NCBI GenBank assembly: GCA_027312165.1
Contig: DAICXN010000001.1
Location: 110,527 to 167,583 of the forward strand
Length of the DNA stretch: 57,057 bases
Reading direction: 5' to 3'
From: Candidatus Saccharimonadota bacterium
Lineage (GTDB): Bacteria > Patescibacteriota > Saccharimonadia > Saccharimonadales > Saccharimonadaceae
Part shown: in pieces, positions 17,041 to 26,175 of the stretch
Layout of the letters: each line of letters opens with the position of its first letter
Position numbering within the stretch: position 1 is the stretch's first letter
The notes under the pieces: model-generated
The model's input: the letters and a program-made list of their open reading frames with translations, nothing else
Databases searched by the model: none
What the model was told of the DNA's origin: nothing
Made by a program: the position numbers and the translations under genes

Positions 17041-18645
17041 TTATCGTAGATATAAAAATATGCCCAACCCTATCAATGCGGTGACGGATATGTAAATAAT
17101 CGTTGGCACGATAAGCTTTCGCATAATGATATTTTCACGATGAACCAGCCCGACAACCACACTAGCTGCCACGACGTTATGGATTGCCATCGCATTACCT
17201 GCAGCGGCGCCGATCATCTGTAGGGCCAAGACTGTCACGAATGGTAGTTCGGTGTCTAGAGCTATGTCGTACTGCATTGGTGCCATAGTTAGGTTGGATA
17301 CGGTTGCACTGCCGGAAATAAACGCCCCGATTGCGCCTAGGAGAGGCGCTATGGCTAGCCAAAGTGACTGAAAGTTCTCAGCTAAAGTTTCGGCGATAAA
17401 TATCGGCATGGCAGACAGGCCGGAGGTGTTGATGCCGGAATTAGTAAATAATTGAACCATGATTAGAGTCGGAATCAGTGCTGATAGTGCCAGCGTGGTT
17501 GATGAAAGCGCTTCAACGAGTGGTTTTTTGAAGCTTTTTAGTTGTTTTTGACTAATCAATACGGCGATAATAACACCAACTAGGAGAATTAACCCTGGAG
17601 AGTAGAGTATGTTCCAGGTCGACGAGACAGATTCCAGGCCAAATATGTTATGCCAACTTGCATCAAGGGTGGAACTTAGCCACTGCTTTAGCGGATCGAT
17701 TAATCGACTTAGCAGCAAAAGTACAACGACCACAACGTATGGCATCCAGGCTTTCAGTATGGGCATTTCTGCCGTGCGACTATCGATCACTTCCTCAGTT
17801 TCGTCTGGATTAGCGTGGTGACGCCAGATGGTCTTTGGGGTTAGCCAACTATTTTTTGCAGTTAGTGAAGCTACGCCCAAGCTAATTGCCCCCGCCATTA
17901 TAGAGGTTAGTTCAGGTCCAATTAATCTAACTATAACGACCGCGCTAGCTGCATAGACCAAGCCAATAAATATTGCCCAGGGTGCTATTTCTGCCAACGA
18001 TTTGAGCTTTTGGCGCGGCGACTGGTAGCCAAAGCTGAAAATGAGCACAGCTACTAAGCCGAGGGATAGTAGAGGTGAGATGATCAAGTCTATCAGGGTG
18101 ACCTGCGCGCCAACTACCGATACGAGATTGTCCGAGTAAGCCGGTACGTTTTCTAGTCCGACAATTAACGGAGTGGCTGCGGCACCAAAGGTGCAGGCCA
18201 TGGTGTCTCCTAGTAGTGCTAGTGAGGCGGCAGCGATTGGTCGAAACCCTAAAACCATTAGTAGCGGCGCAGCAATTATTGCTGGAGTGCCAAATCCAGA
18301 TATCCCCTCAAGCAACGCTATGAAAGCAAAAGCCACGACAACCGTCTGGACTCGCATGTCGGGTGATATTGAGTGCAAGCCCAGTTTTATTCGGTCCATG
18401 GCGCCAGTTGATTGCATCGTTTTGACTAATAGCAGAGCTCCAAAAAGAATCAATCCAATAGTCAAAGAGCGATGCACGCCTTGAGCGACTGATGCTGCCA
18501 TGGCTAATGGAGTCATGCCCCAGCTAAGCCACGCAGCAGCTGCTACGATCAAGGCGCTTGCGCTCATGCCTATTCGCGCAGGTAGGCGAAAAATTACCAG
18601 AAAAACTAACGGTGCAATAATTGCCAGAAGCGCAAGCAGTAACAT
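17041..18645 (-). CDS. lctP: L-lactate permease family transporter
   Basis: 534-residue integral membrane protein of about 12-14 helices in the LctP family (2-hydroxycarboxylate transport, proton-coupled). Recognised by LLEGISGFGTPAIIAAPLL (about 110-130), GDTMACTFGAAATPLIVG (about 145-162) and the C-terminal pattern FISGSATVSNLTMAPMQ and NAMAIHNVVAASVVVG. Residues of substrate binding are not assigned by eye. A TGG-extended TATACT (18653-18661) ends seven bases before the ATG, giving a leaderless mRNA. In a fermentative, reduced-genome organism the likely role is lactate export or uptake, but the sequence cannot give direction. Confidence 0.92.
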   Translation of the reverse strand: MLLLALLAIIAPLVFLVIFRLPARIGMSASALIVAAAAWLSWGMTPLAMAASVAQGVHRSLTIGLILFGALLLVKTMQSTGAMDRIKLGLHSISPDMRVQTVVVAFAFIALLEGISGFGTPAIIAAPLLMVLGFRPIAAASLALLGDTMACTFGAAATPLIVGLENVPAYSDNLVSVVGAQVTLIDLIISPLLSLGLVAVLIFSFGYQSPRQKLKSLAEIAPWAIFIGLVYAASAVVIVRLIGPELTSIMAGAISLGVASLTAKNSWLTPKTIWRHHANPDETEEVIDSRTAEMPILKAWMPYVVVVVLLLLSRLIDPLKQWLSSTLDASWHNIFGLESVSSTWNILYSPGLILLVGVIIAVLISQKQLKSFKKPLVEALSSTTLALSALIPTLIMVQLFTNSGINTSGLSAMPIFIAETLAENFQSLWLAIAPLLGAIGAFISGSATVSNLTMAPMQYDIALDTELPFVTVLALQMIGAAAGNAMAIHNVVAASVVVGLVHRENIIMRKLIVPTIIYISVTALIGLGIFLYLR

Positions 18646-18740
18646 AAGATTTAGTATACCATCGAAGAGCGAGTCTTCTTGTCTGATTCATCCAGCAAAC
18701 ACCGCTCATATATCTAGGCGGTGTCTGCGGTTGTCAGACG

Positions 18741-19529
18741 CTAACTGATGCTAGTAACTACGGCCTTAGTCGGCTCATTTGGCGTCCAGACTAGGTAGCT
18801 GGCAGCCTGGGCAGCAGTGTGACCGCGCCAGATGCGCATCGGGTCGCTCCAGTCCTGGGTGATTACCTCTCCGGCCTTAGCGATTATTAGTTGCTCCGAA
18901 TGCAGTGTCACTATAGATAAAGGATGCGTTATGGTGAACTTGTGCAGGGTTTCCACCAGTTGAGCTAACTGCATGTTAAAAGTAATCATCTTTGGGTAGT
19001 AGATAGCTCGAAATATCCGCTGCACTTGAGCCAGTGAGGCAACTAGCACTACGTTTGGGTTATCGAGTACATTCGGAAAGCTATTTTGCAACAGGTCGAT
19101 GGCATCGCGAGTTATCACGATAGGCTTATCGTAAGTTGATACTAAATTTTCATAAAGCATGGCAGTTTGGCTGTTTTTTCCGGCATCACCCGACAGTAGC
19201 AAAACGTCGGCCCATTCACCAAGTGACTTAACTTCATTTTCTGCCTCTGTTGCTAGGCCGCCAGCATGATTGCTTGGACCAAAAATAACATCTGTCATGG
19301 CGGGCGGGACACTTTTCTTTAGTGAGTCTGGCAGCAGTACCCGCACCTCTCCTACCCCGTTTTTTGTGGCAATTTCATAACTTTCAGCGGCTGCAACAAA
19401 GCTGAGCTTGTTTCCGCCGATGATTCCGAGTTTTCCGGCCTGCGACCGCCGCTCCGGCTTATTCCATTCGATCTCCGAAAAAAGTGGCGAGCCGACCTCC
19501 TGTTTACGCCAGTACGAATGTATTTCCAT
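18741..19529 (-). CDS. NAD(P)HX dehydratase-like protein (YjeF C-terminal / ribokinase fold), apparently degenerate
   Basis: Resembles the CARKD domain that repairs hydrated NAD(P)H: GKLGIIGGNKLS near residue 30 for the GHVLVIGG strand, GEVRVLLPDSLKK, LLLSGDAGKNS for the nucleotide loop and VITRDAIDLLQ for the DADAL segment. However, the final GSGDVLAG-type catalytic loop expected near the C-terminus is replaced by WRGHTAAQAASYLV, and the canonical Asp is not visible. It may therefore be inactive or act on another substrate. The ATG at 19529 (MEIHSYW) overlaps the HAD phosphatase gene by 26 bases, so the two are coupled. No epimerase domain is attached. Confidence 0.6.
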   Translation of the reverse strand: MEIHSYWRKQEVGSPLFSEIEWNKPERRSQAGKLGIIGGNKLSFVAAAESYEIATKNGVGEVRVLLPDSLKKSVPPAMTDVIFGPSNHAGGLATEAENEVKSLGEWADVLLLSGDAGKNSQTAMLYENLVSTYDKPIVITRDAIDLLQNSFPNVLDNPNVVLVASLAQVQRIFRAIYYPKMITFNMQLAQLVETLHKFTITHPLSIVTLHSEQLIIAKAGEVITQDWSDPMRIWRGHTAAQAASYLVWTPNEPTKAVVTSIS

Positions 19530-20208
19530 TTGCCTCAAGCTCGTATGCTATGTTTTTTCTCTCCACGACAATCTTCCAACCCTCCTTGCGAGCTCGTTCG
19601 TACAGTGCTCGGTCTGGGTTGAAGGCTATCGGGTTGGCGACTAGTTCCATCATGTCGGCATCACTGGACGTATCTCCAACGGCATATGAATCAGTCCAGT
19701 CTAAACCATGTTCATTTACAAGCTCTTGGAGAATTTCCGCCTTGTGACCATACACGGCCTGTCCACCGCCGACTATCACGCCATCTTCTATGTCGTAACG
19801 TTTACCTCGAACAATCGTTATGTCGTAAAGTCGAGCAAATCTCTCGACAATTTGCTCCTGGGATCCGCTAATCGCCATGATTATGTAGCCCTGTCGGCGT
19901 AAATTATCAAGTAAGTCTGTGGTGTAGCGGTATATTTGACTCCCCTTCGACAGGATAATCGCATCGGCCGCCTCAATTAGCGCCGACTCTTTGACCCCAA
20001 TTATGCTTTTCTCCATAACACCCACAAGAGCAAGCTCATAGTCAGTAAACGTAGCCTGTCGATCGCGCCAGGAATTCCTGGCAGTAAAAATCGGCTCAGC
20101 TTCATCCTTAGATATAAGGTTTCTGTTGTATAGTTCGTCAAACAACTCATGGTACAGTTGCCACCTGAAAATCGTTCCATCAATATCAAATACCGCAAAC
20201 CTCTGCAT
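19504..20208 (-). CDS. HAD-superfamily phosphatase (subclass IB, SerB-like)
   Basis: 234 residues from the ATG at 20208. HAD motif I is FDIDGT (6-11), motif II is ISGSQEQ (about 106), the motif III Lys is in GHKAEIL (about 150) and motif IV is GDTSSDADMM (about 173-182). A helical cap lies between motifs I and II, as in phosphoserine-phosphatase-like HAD-IB enzymes. The substrate is not predictable. The start was moved from an upstream in-frame codon because a TGG-extended TATAAT (20216-20224) ends seven bases before 20208, giving a leaderless mRNA. The next gene (NAD(P)HX dehydratase-like) overlaps its 3' end. Confidence 0.9.
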   Translation of the reverse strand: MQRFAVFDIDGTIFRWQLYHELFDELYNRNLISKDEAEPIFTARNSWRDRQATFTDYELALVGVMEKSIIGVKESALIEAADAIILSKGSQIYRYTTDLLDNLRRQGYIIMAISGSQEQIVERFARLYDITIVRGKRYDIEDGVIVGGGQAVYGHKAEILQELVNEHGLDWTDSYAVGDTSSDADMMELVANPIAFNPDRALYERARKEGWKIVVERKNIAYELEANGNTFVLA

Positions 20209-20235
20209 GCCCTTTATTATACCAGAGGTGAACAA

Positions 20236-21033
20236 TTAAGCGATCTCTATACTGACAGGACAGTGATCGCTGCCTAGTTGGTCGGCATGAATTTGCGGGT
20301 TAGAGAGCCGATCTCGTAGTTTGTCGCTCGCTATCCAGTAATCAATCCGCCAACCGATATTACGCGCTCTGGCATTTGCCCAATGAGTCCACCAGGTGTA
20401 TGCTTCGGTTTTGTCTGGGTAGCGGTCTCTAAATGTATCGATAAAGCCAGCATTAAGGATGTTGCCAAAACCCTTTCGCTCTTCATCGGTAAAGCCGTGT
20501 TTACCGACATTTTCCTTTGGTCGAGCCAGGTCGATTTCTTGATGGGCGACATTTAGGTCCCCGCAAAATAAGACCGGCTTTGATCTTTCTAGTTCCAGGA
20601 TGTGCTCCAAGAATGCCGGATCCCATTGGTCGTGTCGTAGTCCGAGTCGGCTCAAATCTCCTTTGCTATTCGGCGTATAAACCGTGACAACCCAGAAGTC
20701 CTCAAACTCTGCACTTATTACCCTGCCTTCTCTTGTCGGATCGCCGTAATTATCGTTGGCGAGATTGTATTTTTCAGCTATGCCGTCGACAAAGCCGTTG
20801 ATGACCGTCAAGGGCTTGGTTTTAGAGAGTATAGCTGTGCCGCTATATCCAGCTTTCTCTGCGCTATTCCAGTATTCTTCGTACTGAGGCAAGTCTATCT
20901 CGGCCTGACCTTGCTTGGCCTTGGTCTCCTGCAGGCAGATGATATCCGGATCATGTGATGTTATAAATTTGGCAAACTCACCCTTGTTAATGACGGCGCG
21001 AATACCATTGACGTTCCAAGAGAATAGTTTCAT
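20236..21033 (-). CDS. xth: Exodeoxyribonuclease III / AP endonuclease
   Basis: Base-excision repair enzyme that cuts 5' of abasic sites. 265 residues, full length. Conserved motifs are WNVNGIRA (6-13), LQETKAKQ with the metal-binding Glu (about 35), GDLNVAH with the catalytic Asp/Asn (about 145-151) and GSDHCPV with the catalytic His at the C-terminus. A TATACT box (21040-21045) ends six bases before the ATG, so the transcript is probably leaderless. It is divergent from the first glycosyltransferase gene. The stop lies 27 bases upstream of the HAD phosphatase start, overlapping that gene's promoter. Confidence 0.95.
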   Translation of the reverse strand: MKLFSWNVNGIRAVINKGEFAKFITSHDPDIICLQETKAKQGQAEIDLPQYEEYWNSAEKAGYSGTAILSKTKPLTVINGFVDGIAEKYNLANDNYGDPTREGRVISAEFEDFWVVTVYTPNSKGDLSRLGLRHDQWDPAFLEHILELERSKPVLFCGDLNVAHQEIDLARPKENVGKHGFTDEERKGFGNILNAGFIDTFRDRYPDKTEAYTWWTHWANARARNIGWRIDYWIASDKLRDRLSNPQIHADQLGSDHCPVSIEIA

Positions 21034-21092
21034 GAATCTAGTATACTATGAAGGCTGCAGTTAGTCTCTCCTGGCGATTCGAGTAAAGGTGA

Positions 21093-21098
21093 TATAAT
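21093..21098 (+). promoter_or_regulatory. -10 box (TATAAT) of the glycosyltransferase pair
   Basis: TATAAT ends ten bases before the ATG at 21109, with GGTGA upstream. Transcription would start within about four bases of the start codon. Confidence 0.55.
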
Positions 21099-21108
21099 TA
21101 ATTCAAAT

Positions 21109-22158
21109 ATGAAAGCTTCTGAAAAAGCGGGCAGCTTAATTAGTGTTAACATGATCTCAGAAAGTGAGTTTACTGTTCAGGGCCATGGAGTCCATACTGC
21201 CTACAAAGAGATAACTAGCGCCTTAAGGTCGCGTGAGGATATCGACATTTCCATCAACACTGACCGGCCCGTCGACATTACCCACATTCAGACAGTTGGT
21301 CTTTACGCGACTCGTAGACTACTCAGGCGAGGGTCAAAAAAAGTCGTATCGGCTCATCTGGTACCAGATAGCTTCATCGGGTCGCTTAGAGCAGCTCGCT
21401 ATTGGCTGCCGTTAGCAAGACTGTGGTTAAAGTTTTTCTACAGCAGAGCTGATTTGGTGCTTGCCTGTTCGGGTATGGTTCGGGACGAGCTGAAGAACGA
21501 AATGGGTCTAAAAAATGTAGAACTACTCTACAATACAGTTGACATGAGGCAGTACGAAATTAGCCCTTCGGACCGCGCAAGGTCGCGTGAACAGCTTGGT
21601 TTGTCGTCTGAGGATTTTGTGGTTATTGGCAATGGTCAGATTCAGCCACGAAAACGACTCGATACTTTTATCGCTATCGCGAATTCGATGCCTGACGCAA
21701 AGTTTTATTGGGTTGGCGGCTCGCCGTTTAAGCAGCTTGGAGCTGATTATTCCAAGATGCAAAAGATGATTAATCAACTACCTGAGAACATGATAGTCAC
21801 TGGGCTAATACCGCTACATGAGGTGCGGCAGTATTACGCTGCAGCTGATGTGTTTGTTTTGCCGGCGACTCAAGAAAACCATCCAATGTGCGTTCTTGAG
21901 GCGGCTGGCGCATCGCTTCCGATCGTTCTTCGTGATATTCCGCAGTATGATGATACTTTTCGGGGCGACGCCATTATGGCCTCTACTGACGAGGAATTTA
22001 TTTCTGCCGTTGAGGAGCTTAGGTCTAACAGGGATTTGTATCAAAAAACTCAGGCTGGGTCGCGGGAGATTGCTAAAAGGTTTGACAGCTCTAGCGGCGC
22101 AAGCCGTGCCGTAGAATTTTACAGATCTCTAATTTCTAACTCTAGCGTGGTAGAATAG
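21109..22158 (+). CDS. Glycosyltransferase, GT4 family (GT-B fold), 349 aa
   Basis: Retaining nucleotide-sugar transferase with a GT-B fold. The N-terminal domain has GHGVHTAYKEI, and the C-terminal domain has the nucleotide-sugar site with IGNGQIQPRKRLDTFI (about 172-187) and the EX7E-type ENHPMCVLEAAGASLPI (about 261-277). There is no membrane helix; a hydrophobic/basic patch near residue 100 (LPLARLWLKFFYSR) may touch the membrane. It is followed 11 bases later by a second GT4 gene, suggesting sequential transfers on one acceptor. Pairs of this kind make glucosyl-diacylglycerols in some Gram-positive bacteria, which is a possible but untested role here. Confidence 0.88.
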   Translation: MKASEKAGSLISVNMISESEFTVQGHGVHTAYKEITSALRSREDIDISINTDRPVDITHIQTVGLYATRRLLRRGSKKVVSAHLVPDSFIGSLRAARYWLPLARLWLKFFYSRADLVLACSGMVRDELKNEMGLKNVELLYNTVDMRQYEISPSDRARSREQLGLSSEDFVVIGNGQIQPRKRLDTFIAIANSMPDAKFYWVGGSPFKQLGADYSKMQKMINQLPENMIVTGLIPLHEVRQYYAAADVFVLPATQENHPMCVLEAAGASLPIVLRDIPQYDDTFRGDAIMASTDEEFISAVEELRSNRDLYQKTQAGSREIAKRFDSSSGASRAVEFYRSLISNSSVVE

Positions 22159-22168
22159 AGAATAATAC

Positions 22169-23488
22169 ATGCGTATCGGATTATTTACTGATTTTTATCG
22201 GCCGTCAATCAATGGAGTCGTTTTTGTGGTCGAGTCACTAAAGCGAGAGCTCGAAGCCTTGGGTCATGAGGTATTTGTCTTTTGCCCGGCTAAACAGATT
22301 TTCCCTGATCGCAAGGACGAAAAACTGAATGACAATGGGCACATCATCCGCTTCCCAAGCCTAAAAGGTGCTTTCTTTGACGATTATGACACCTCGATAT
22401 TTTTCCCTCCTTACGAATTAGCCAAGATCAAAAAGCTTAATTTAGATGTCATTCATGTCTTTACGCCTTCGCAAGTTGGCTTGATCGGTGTTCGGGCCGC
22501 CTACAAGTACGACATCCCTTTTGTGATGCAGCATTCGACTGACATGTACGAGTATGTTGAGCACTATCCAGCGGTACTTCCTGGCATATTGGCGCTGGGG
22601 GGCATAATTTTCCCGCTTTCGGTCAAGCTTGACGGTAGAGACCTCAAGGAGATAGTTAAGCTCTATCGGCCACATCGCGGAGTGACTAAGTGGAACCGAT
22701 ATATCGTCGAAAAGGTTATCACTATGCTTTATAGCAAGGCTGACGCAGTGATAGCTTTGTCTAAAAAGAGTCAGGAGCAATTGGGCTCTTGGATGAACGA
22801 TGACTACAACTACCAGATTGACTTGATGCCAAATGGAGTCAACGCCCTACCTCGACCCACTGAAGCGCAGCTGACAGAGTTTCGTAAAGCCTGGGGTGTT
22901 AATAAAACGGATGAGGTATTTGGATTTGTCGGTCGTCTTGCGGAAGAAAAAAACCTACCTATTCTTATCAAGGCTTTTGATAAATACATCGCAAAAGAGC
23001 GACCAAAATCAAAGCTTTTGTTCGTTGGTGATTTTGAGTTTCGCGAGGCGCTAGAGGCAATGGCAGCTGATTCAAAATATAGCGACCGCATTATCTTTAC
23101 CGGTGCTATGCCTCGAGAGGAGCTAGGTGTTGCCTATGAGGTGCTGGATGTTTTCTGCTTCCCTTCACTCAAGGACACTCAAGGCTGGGTGCTTCACGAG
23201 GCGGCGCATGCCAGTCTGCCAATAGTCATTATCGACCAAAAGGTTTCTGAGGTGGTGCGTGACGGTGAGAGCGGTGTTTTTGTAAAGAATTCTCCAAAAA
23301 GTATGGCCGATGGCATAATTTCTCTGCTGAAAAGCCCGAAAAAGCGACAAGATTTTGGTGCTGTTAGCAAAAGCTTAGCTTCGACTTTCACTGAGACAAA
23401 TCAGGTTAAAAAGCTCGAAAAGTTATACCGGCGAATTATCGCTGATTCAGCGACCTCTTCGCATCACGATCTTGATCTCGGCGCTTAA
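22169..23488 (+). CDS. Glycosyltransferase, GT4 family (439 aa)
   Basis: GT-B enzyme with the N-terminal signature FTDFYRPSINGVVFVVESL (about 6-24), resembling diacylglycerol alpha-glucosyltransferases and PimB-like mannosyltransferases. The donor-site segment GFVGRLAEEKNLPILIKAF (about 252-270) and the Glu motif DTQGWVLHEAAHASLPI (about 332-348) are intact. An insertion near 135-175 is hydrophobic (LPGILALGGIIFPLSV) and may bind the membrane. A possible extended TGG-TAGAAT lies in the 3' end of the upstream gene, but the two genes are probably one operon. The 3' end overlaps the convergent smpB by 53 bases. Confidence 0.9.
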   Translation: MRIGLFTDFYRPSINGVVFVVESLKRELEALGHEVFVFCPAKQIFPDRKDEKLNDNGHIIRFPSLKGAFFDDYDTSIFFPPYELAKIKKLNLDVIHVFTPSQVGLIGVRAAYKYDIPFVMQHSTDMYEYVEHYPAVLPGILALGGIIFPLSVKLDGRDLKEIVKLYRPHRGVTKWNRYIVEKVITMLYSKADAVIALSKKSQEQLGSWMNDDYNYQIDLMPNGVNALPRPTEAQLTEFRKAWGVNKTDEVFGFVGRLAEEKNLPILIKAFDKYIAKERPKSKLLFVGDFEFREALEAMAADSKYSDRIIFTGAMPREELGVAYEVLDVFCFPSLKDTQGWVLHEAAHASLPIVIIDQKVSEVVRDGESGVFVKNSPKSMADGIISLLKSPKKRQDFGAVSKSLASTFTETNQVKKLEKLYRRIIADSATSSHHDLDLGA

Positions 23489-23906
23489 TAGTCTCTCGCT
23501 TGTCATAGCTTTTCTTACCCTTAGCTAGGGCGATCACCACCTTGATAAACCTGCCTTGAGTCAATAACTTGGTCGGAACAATAGTCATTCCTTGCTTCTT
23601 TGCGGCGGTAAATTGATCGATCTGCTTGCGGCTGACTAAGAGTTTTCTGGGACTCGTGTCGATGCTTCGGGCATTTGCATCACCTTTTTGGTTAAGTCTT
23701 AAAGAAAAGCTGGCGTTGTTCAGCCAGAGCTCACTGTTGCGAATACTGACAAACGAACCTCGTAGCTGTACGTGGCCCTCGCGTGCGGCTCTCACCTCAG
23801 GTCCAGTTAGTACAAGTCCGGCTATAATTTCCTCGCCTAGCTCATAGTCAAATCGAGCGCGGCGGTTAATTACTGCTCCTGGTGAGGAACTTTTCTTTTT
23901 AATCAT
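23436..23906 (-). CDS. smpB: SsrA-binding protein SmpB
   Basis: Binds tmRNA and brings it to stalled ribosomes for trans-translation. 156 residues, normal length. Typical segments are NRRARFDYELGEEIIAGLVLTG (ends quoted; residues 12-33), REGHVQLRGSFVSI, SPRKLLVSRKQID and IVPTKLLTQGRFIKV, with the basic C-terminal tail (KRRDQDRDAKRSLNQR) that occupies the mRNA channel. A TGT-extended TATAAT (23914-23922) ends seven bases before the ATG. Its presence means the genome should hold an ssrA RNA; a candidate tag frame is described at 37.2 kb. It overlaps the glycosyltransferase gene tail-to-tail. Confidence 0.96.
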   Translation of the reverse strand: MIKKKSSSPGAVINRRARFDYELGEEIIAGLVLTGPEVRAAREGHVQLRGSFVSIRNSELWLNNASFSLRLNQKGDANARSIDTSPRKLLVSRKQIDQFTAAKKQGMTIVPTKLLTQGRFIKVVIALAKGKKSYDKRETIKRRDQDRDAKRSLNQR

Positions 23907-23932
23907 ATCGGTAATTATAACAAGACGAGCCT

Positions 23933-24181
23933 CTAGGCGATAGCCCGCTCGTCGTGCTCATTTAGAAAATCTATCATTGCTTGACGCATGACGCCCACCT
24001 CAATCATCTCTTTGCCGTTCGTTAGAGCGTGACGCATTTCGTCGGCTGTATCGGGGTCGATATCATAGATGCGATCAAGATGATTTTTTACATCGTCAGG
24101 CAGAGCCTGATAGATTTTTAGTGAGCTGTCTGGCGTTTGGCCAAACCGGCCATCAGCCCAAATCAGATTATTGTACTCCAT
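23933..24181 (-). CDS. Small conserved-looking hypothetical protein (82 aa)
   Basis: Family not recognised. The acidic, soluble sequence has two apparent helices (LPDDVKNHLDRIYDI and VMRQAMIDFLNEH) and no Cys or membrane segment. The evidence that it is real is a TGG-extended TATAAT (24188-24196) ending six bases before the ATG, the same promoter layout as known genes here, and tight packing behind smpB. Confidence 0.7.
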   Translation of the reverse strand: MEYNNLIWADGRFGQTPDSSLKIYQALPDDVKNHLDRIYDIDPDTADEMRHALTNGKEMIEVGVMRQAMIDFLNEHDERAIA

Positions 24182-24241
24182 CTCTTTATTATACCATGCT
24201 TATTATAAAAAGTAAATATGGCCGGGAGGCCGGGGCGGAAG

Positions 24242-24472
24242 TTACTCTGCCCCGGTCCCTTCCCGGCTCTTGTTCAGTCGGTCTTGGCGCCTGTGCTTTA
24301 TGTTGCGAATCGATAGAAACCCAACACTAACTACCATGACGGCGGCCATTGGGATGCCAAGGACTATCCAAACAACCAGCTTTAATGGTAGATCGATCAA
24401 TCGATCTTTTGGCAGCTTCTTGGCTGGACGCGCAGACCTCCTGGTAAAACGTGGACGAGACTCTCTCTCCAC
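24242..24472 (-). CDS. Small single-pass membrane protein (76 aa)
   Basis: A basic N-terminus (RPRFTRRSARPAKKLPK), one hydrophobic helix (about 31-53, LKLVVWIVLGIPMAAVMVVSVGF) and a basic C-terminus. No family recognised. The GTG at 24472 is chosen over the one at 24481 because AGGAGG ends eight bases before it. A TGC-TACAAT box lies about 30 bases upstream, back to back with the ABC-F promoter. Confidence 0.6.
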   Translation of the reverse strand: MERESRPRFTRRSARPAKKLPKDRLIDLPLKLVVWIVLGIPMAAVMVVSVGFLSIRNIKHRRQDRLNKSREGTGAE

Positions 24473-24515
24473 CGCTCTCACCTCCTCCGAGTGTGACGGG
24501 TTTCATTGTAGCATG

Positions 24516-24521
24516 TATAAT
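24516..24521 (+). promoter_or_regulatory. -10 box (TATAAT) of the ABC-F gene
   Basis: TATAAT ends seven bases before the ATG at 24529. This decides the start against several in-frame codons further upstream, which would lie inside or before the promoter. A divergent TGC-TACAAT for the small membrane protein overlaps this region. Confidence 0.6.
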
Positions 24522-24528
24522 GGGCCGG

Positions 24529-26175
24529 ATGATAGCGGATATTCACATCACCGAAAAATCATTTGGCGACAAGAGCTTAATCAGAAATGTTAAGTTTAGT
24601 GTTGATGATGGGGAGAAGGTTGGCGTTGTCGGACGTAATGGAGTCGGCAAAAGTACTCTTTTTGGCATTTTGACCGGCAAAGACAATGACTTTACTGGTG
24701 ACGTTATCTATCGTCGAGGAGTTACAGTCGCCTCGACTGCACAGGAGCATCACGGCGTTGGAGATAGCTCGGTGATGAGCTATGTTCTTGGCGGCTTGCC
24801 GGAGTATAGCCAGCTCAAAGAGATAATTGACACCTACCCCGAAAAGATGGGCGACAACATGAGGCTAATTGACGCATACACCGAAGCGCTCGCTCGCTTT
24901 GACGATAAGGGATTTTATCAAATTGAAGAAAAGATTGAACGAGAGCTCGAAGCTTTCCAGTTGGATGGGGTGGCGTATCGTCCCCTCTCATCTTTGAGCG
25001 GTGGACAGAAGCGGCTGATCGAGATAGTCAAAATTATGCACTCAGATGCGCACTTAGCACTAATTGACGAGCCGACCAACCACATGGACTATGTGGCCAA
25101 GCAGCAGTTTATCGATTGGATGAAATCGGCTCGCGAGGCCATGCTGGTTATCACGCACGACCGTGATGTACTAAAGGAGGTCGATCGGATAATCGAGCTC
25201 AAGGACGGCGAGTGCGTTAGTTATAAGGGTAACTATGATGCTTACCTAAGGCAGAACACCCAGCAGACAGCTACCGGCATGAATGATTATGAGCATATCG
25301 AAAAGCGCATGGTTAATCTCAAGCAGAAAATTCTCGACTATCAGCGCCTAAAAGAAAAATCCCGAAACCCTGGTACTATCCAAAAGTTTAAACGGCTTGA
25401 GACGGAATCTCGCGAAGAGTTGGCGGAGCTCGAGCAGGTTGAGCGGCCAAGTTTTTGGATTGACCGGGATTCAGTGGAGAGTCTCGATTACAAAACAGCT
25501 GCTCGTTACGGGAAATTCAAAGCAAAGAACATCCGGATCGGCCTAAAGGATGATCAGAGTCGATCTAGTCATGTGCTGGTAAGGGTCGCTGATTTGGCTT
25601 TAGGCTATGGCAGCGAGCCTTTGTTTGAAGGTATAAATATCGACCTGCGCGAAGGAGAGAGCGTTGAGATTAGGGGTCGAAACGGGGCGGGCAAAACAAC
25701 CTTGATCCGAACTTTGCTTAACGGACCGGCTAGTCAGGTCAAAGTTTTTGCTGGTGAAATGATTATTGACAGCCGGACGAGAATTGGGGTGTACGAGCAG
25801 GAAATCAGCGAGCATTTGCTTGGCGACGCTCTGGAGGCTGCCATTGAAAAGCTTTATCTTGATCGCGGACTTGCAATTTCAGATACAAAAATTCGCCAAC
25901 TCTGTGCTGACTACTTGTTTACGAACGCCGATAGGTCTACTCCAATAGCAAGGTTGAGTGGTGGCCAAAAGTCACGCTTTCAGTTAATAGCGATGCTTGC
26001 AAATGACCCGCAACTACTGATACTTGACGAGCCAACAAACCACTTAGACCTACCAAGCATCGAAGAGCTCGAGTCGGCGCTGCAAAAATACTCCGGCGCA
26101 ATACTCTATGTCAGCCATGACAATTATTTTCGTGAGAAGCTCGGCGGAGAGGTAGTTCAAGTAGGCCAGAAATAA
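24529..26175 (+). CDS. ABC-F family ATPase (translation factor type, Uup/EttA-like)
   Basis: Two ABC ATPase domains in one soluble chain with no membrane part, 548 residues. Domain 1 has GRNGVGKST (about 37-45), LSGGQKR and LALIDEPTNHMD. Domain 2 has GRNGAGKTT, LSGGQKSRF and LLILDEPTNHLD. The charged linker of about 80 residues (YEHIEKRMVNLKQKI onwards) is the P-site tRNA interaction motif of ABC-F proteins, which act on the ribosome E site or confer ribosome protection. The subclass cannot be fixed by eye. A strong hairpin terminator follows immediately. Confidence 0.93.
   Translation: MIADIHITEKSFGDKSLIRNVKFSVDDGEKVGVVGRNGVGKSTLFGILTGKDNDFTGDVIYRRGVTVASTAQEHHGVGDSSVMSYVLGGLPEYSQLKEIIDTYPEKMGDNMRLIDAYTEALARFDDKGFYQIEEKIERELEAFQLDGVAYRPLSSLSGGQKRLIEIVKIMHSDAHLALIDEPTNHMDYVAKQQFIDWMKSAREAMLVITHDRDVLKEVDRIIELKDGECVSYKGNYDAYLRQNTQQTATGMNDYEHIEKRMVNLKQKILDYQRLKEKSRNPGTIQKFKRLETESREELAELEQVERPSFWIDRDSVESLDYKTAARYGKFKAKNIRIGLKDDQSRSSHVLVRVADLALGYGSEPLFEGINIDLREGESVEIRGRNGAGKTTLIRTLLNGPASQVKVFAGEMIIDSRTRIGVYEQEISEHLLGDALEAAIEKLYLDRGLAISDTKIRQLCADYLFTNADRSTPIARLSGGQKSRFQLIAMLANDPQLLILDEPTNHLDLPSIEELESALQKYSGAILYVSHDNYFREKLGGEVVQVGQK

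Noticed and set aside
24272-24600. Plus-strand frame extending the ABC-F protein N-terminally
   Set aside because: The extra residues precede the promoter and overlap the divergent small membrane protein; homologues begin near MIADIHI.
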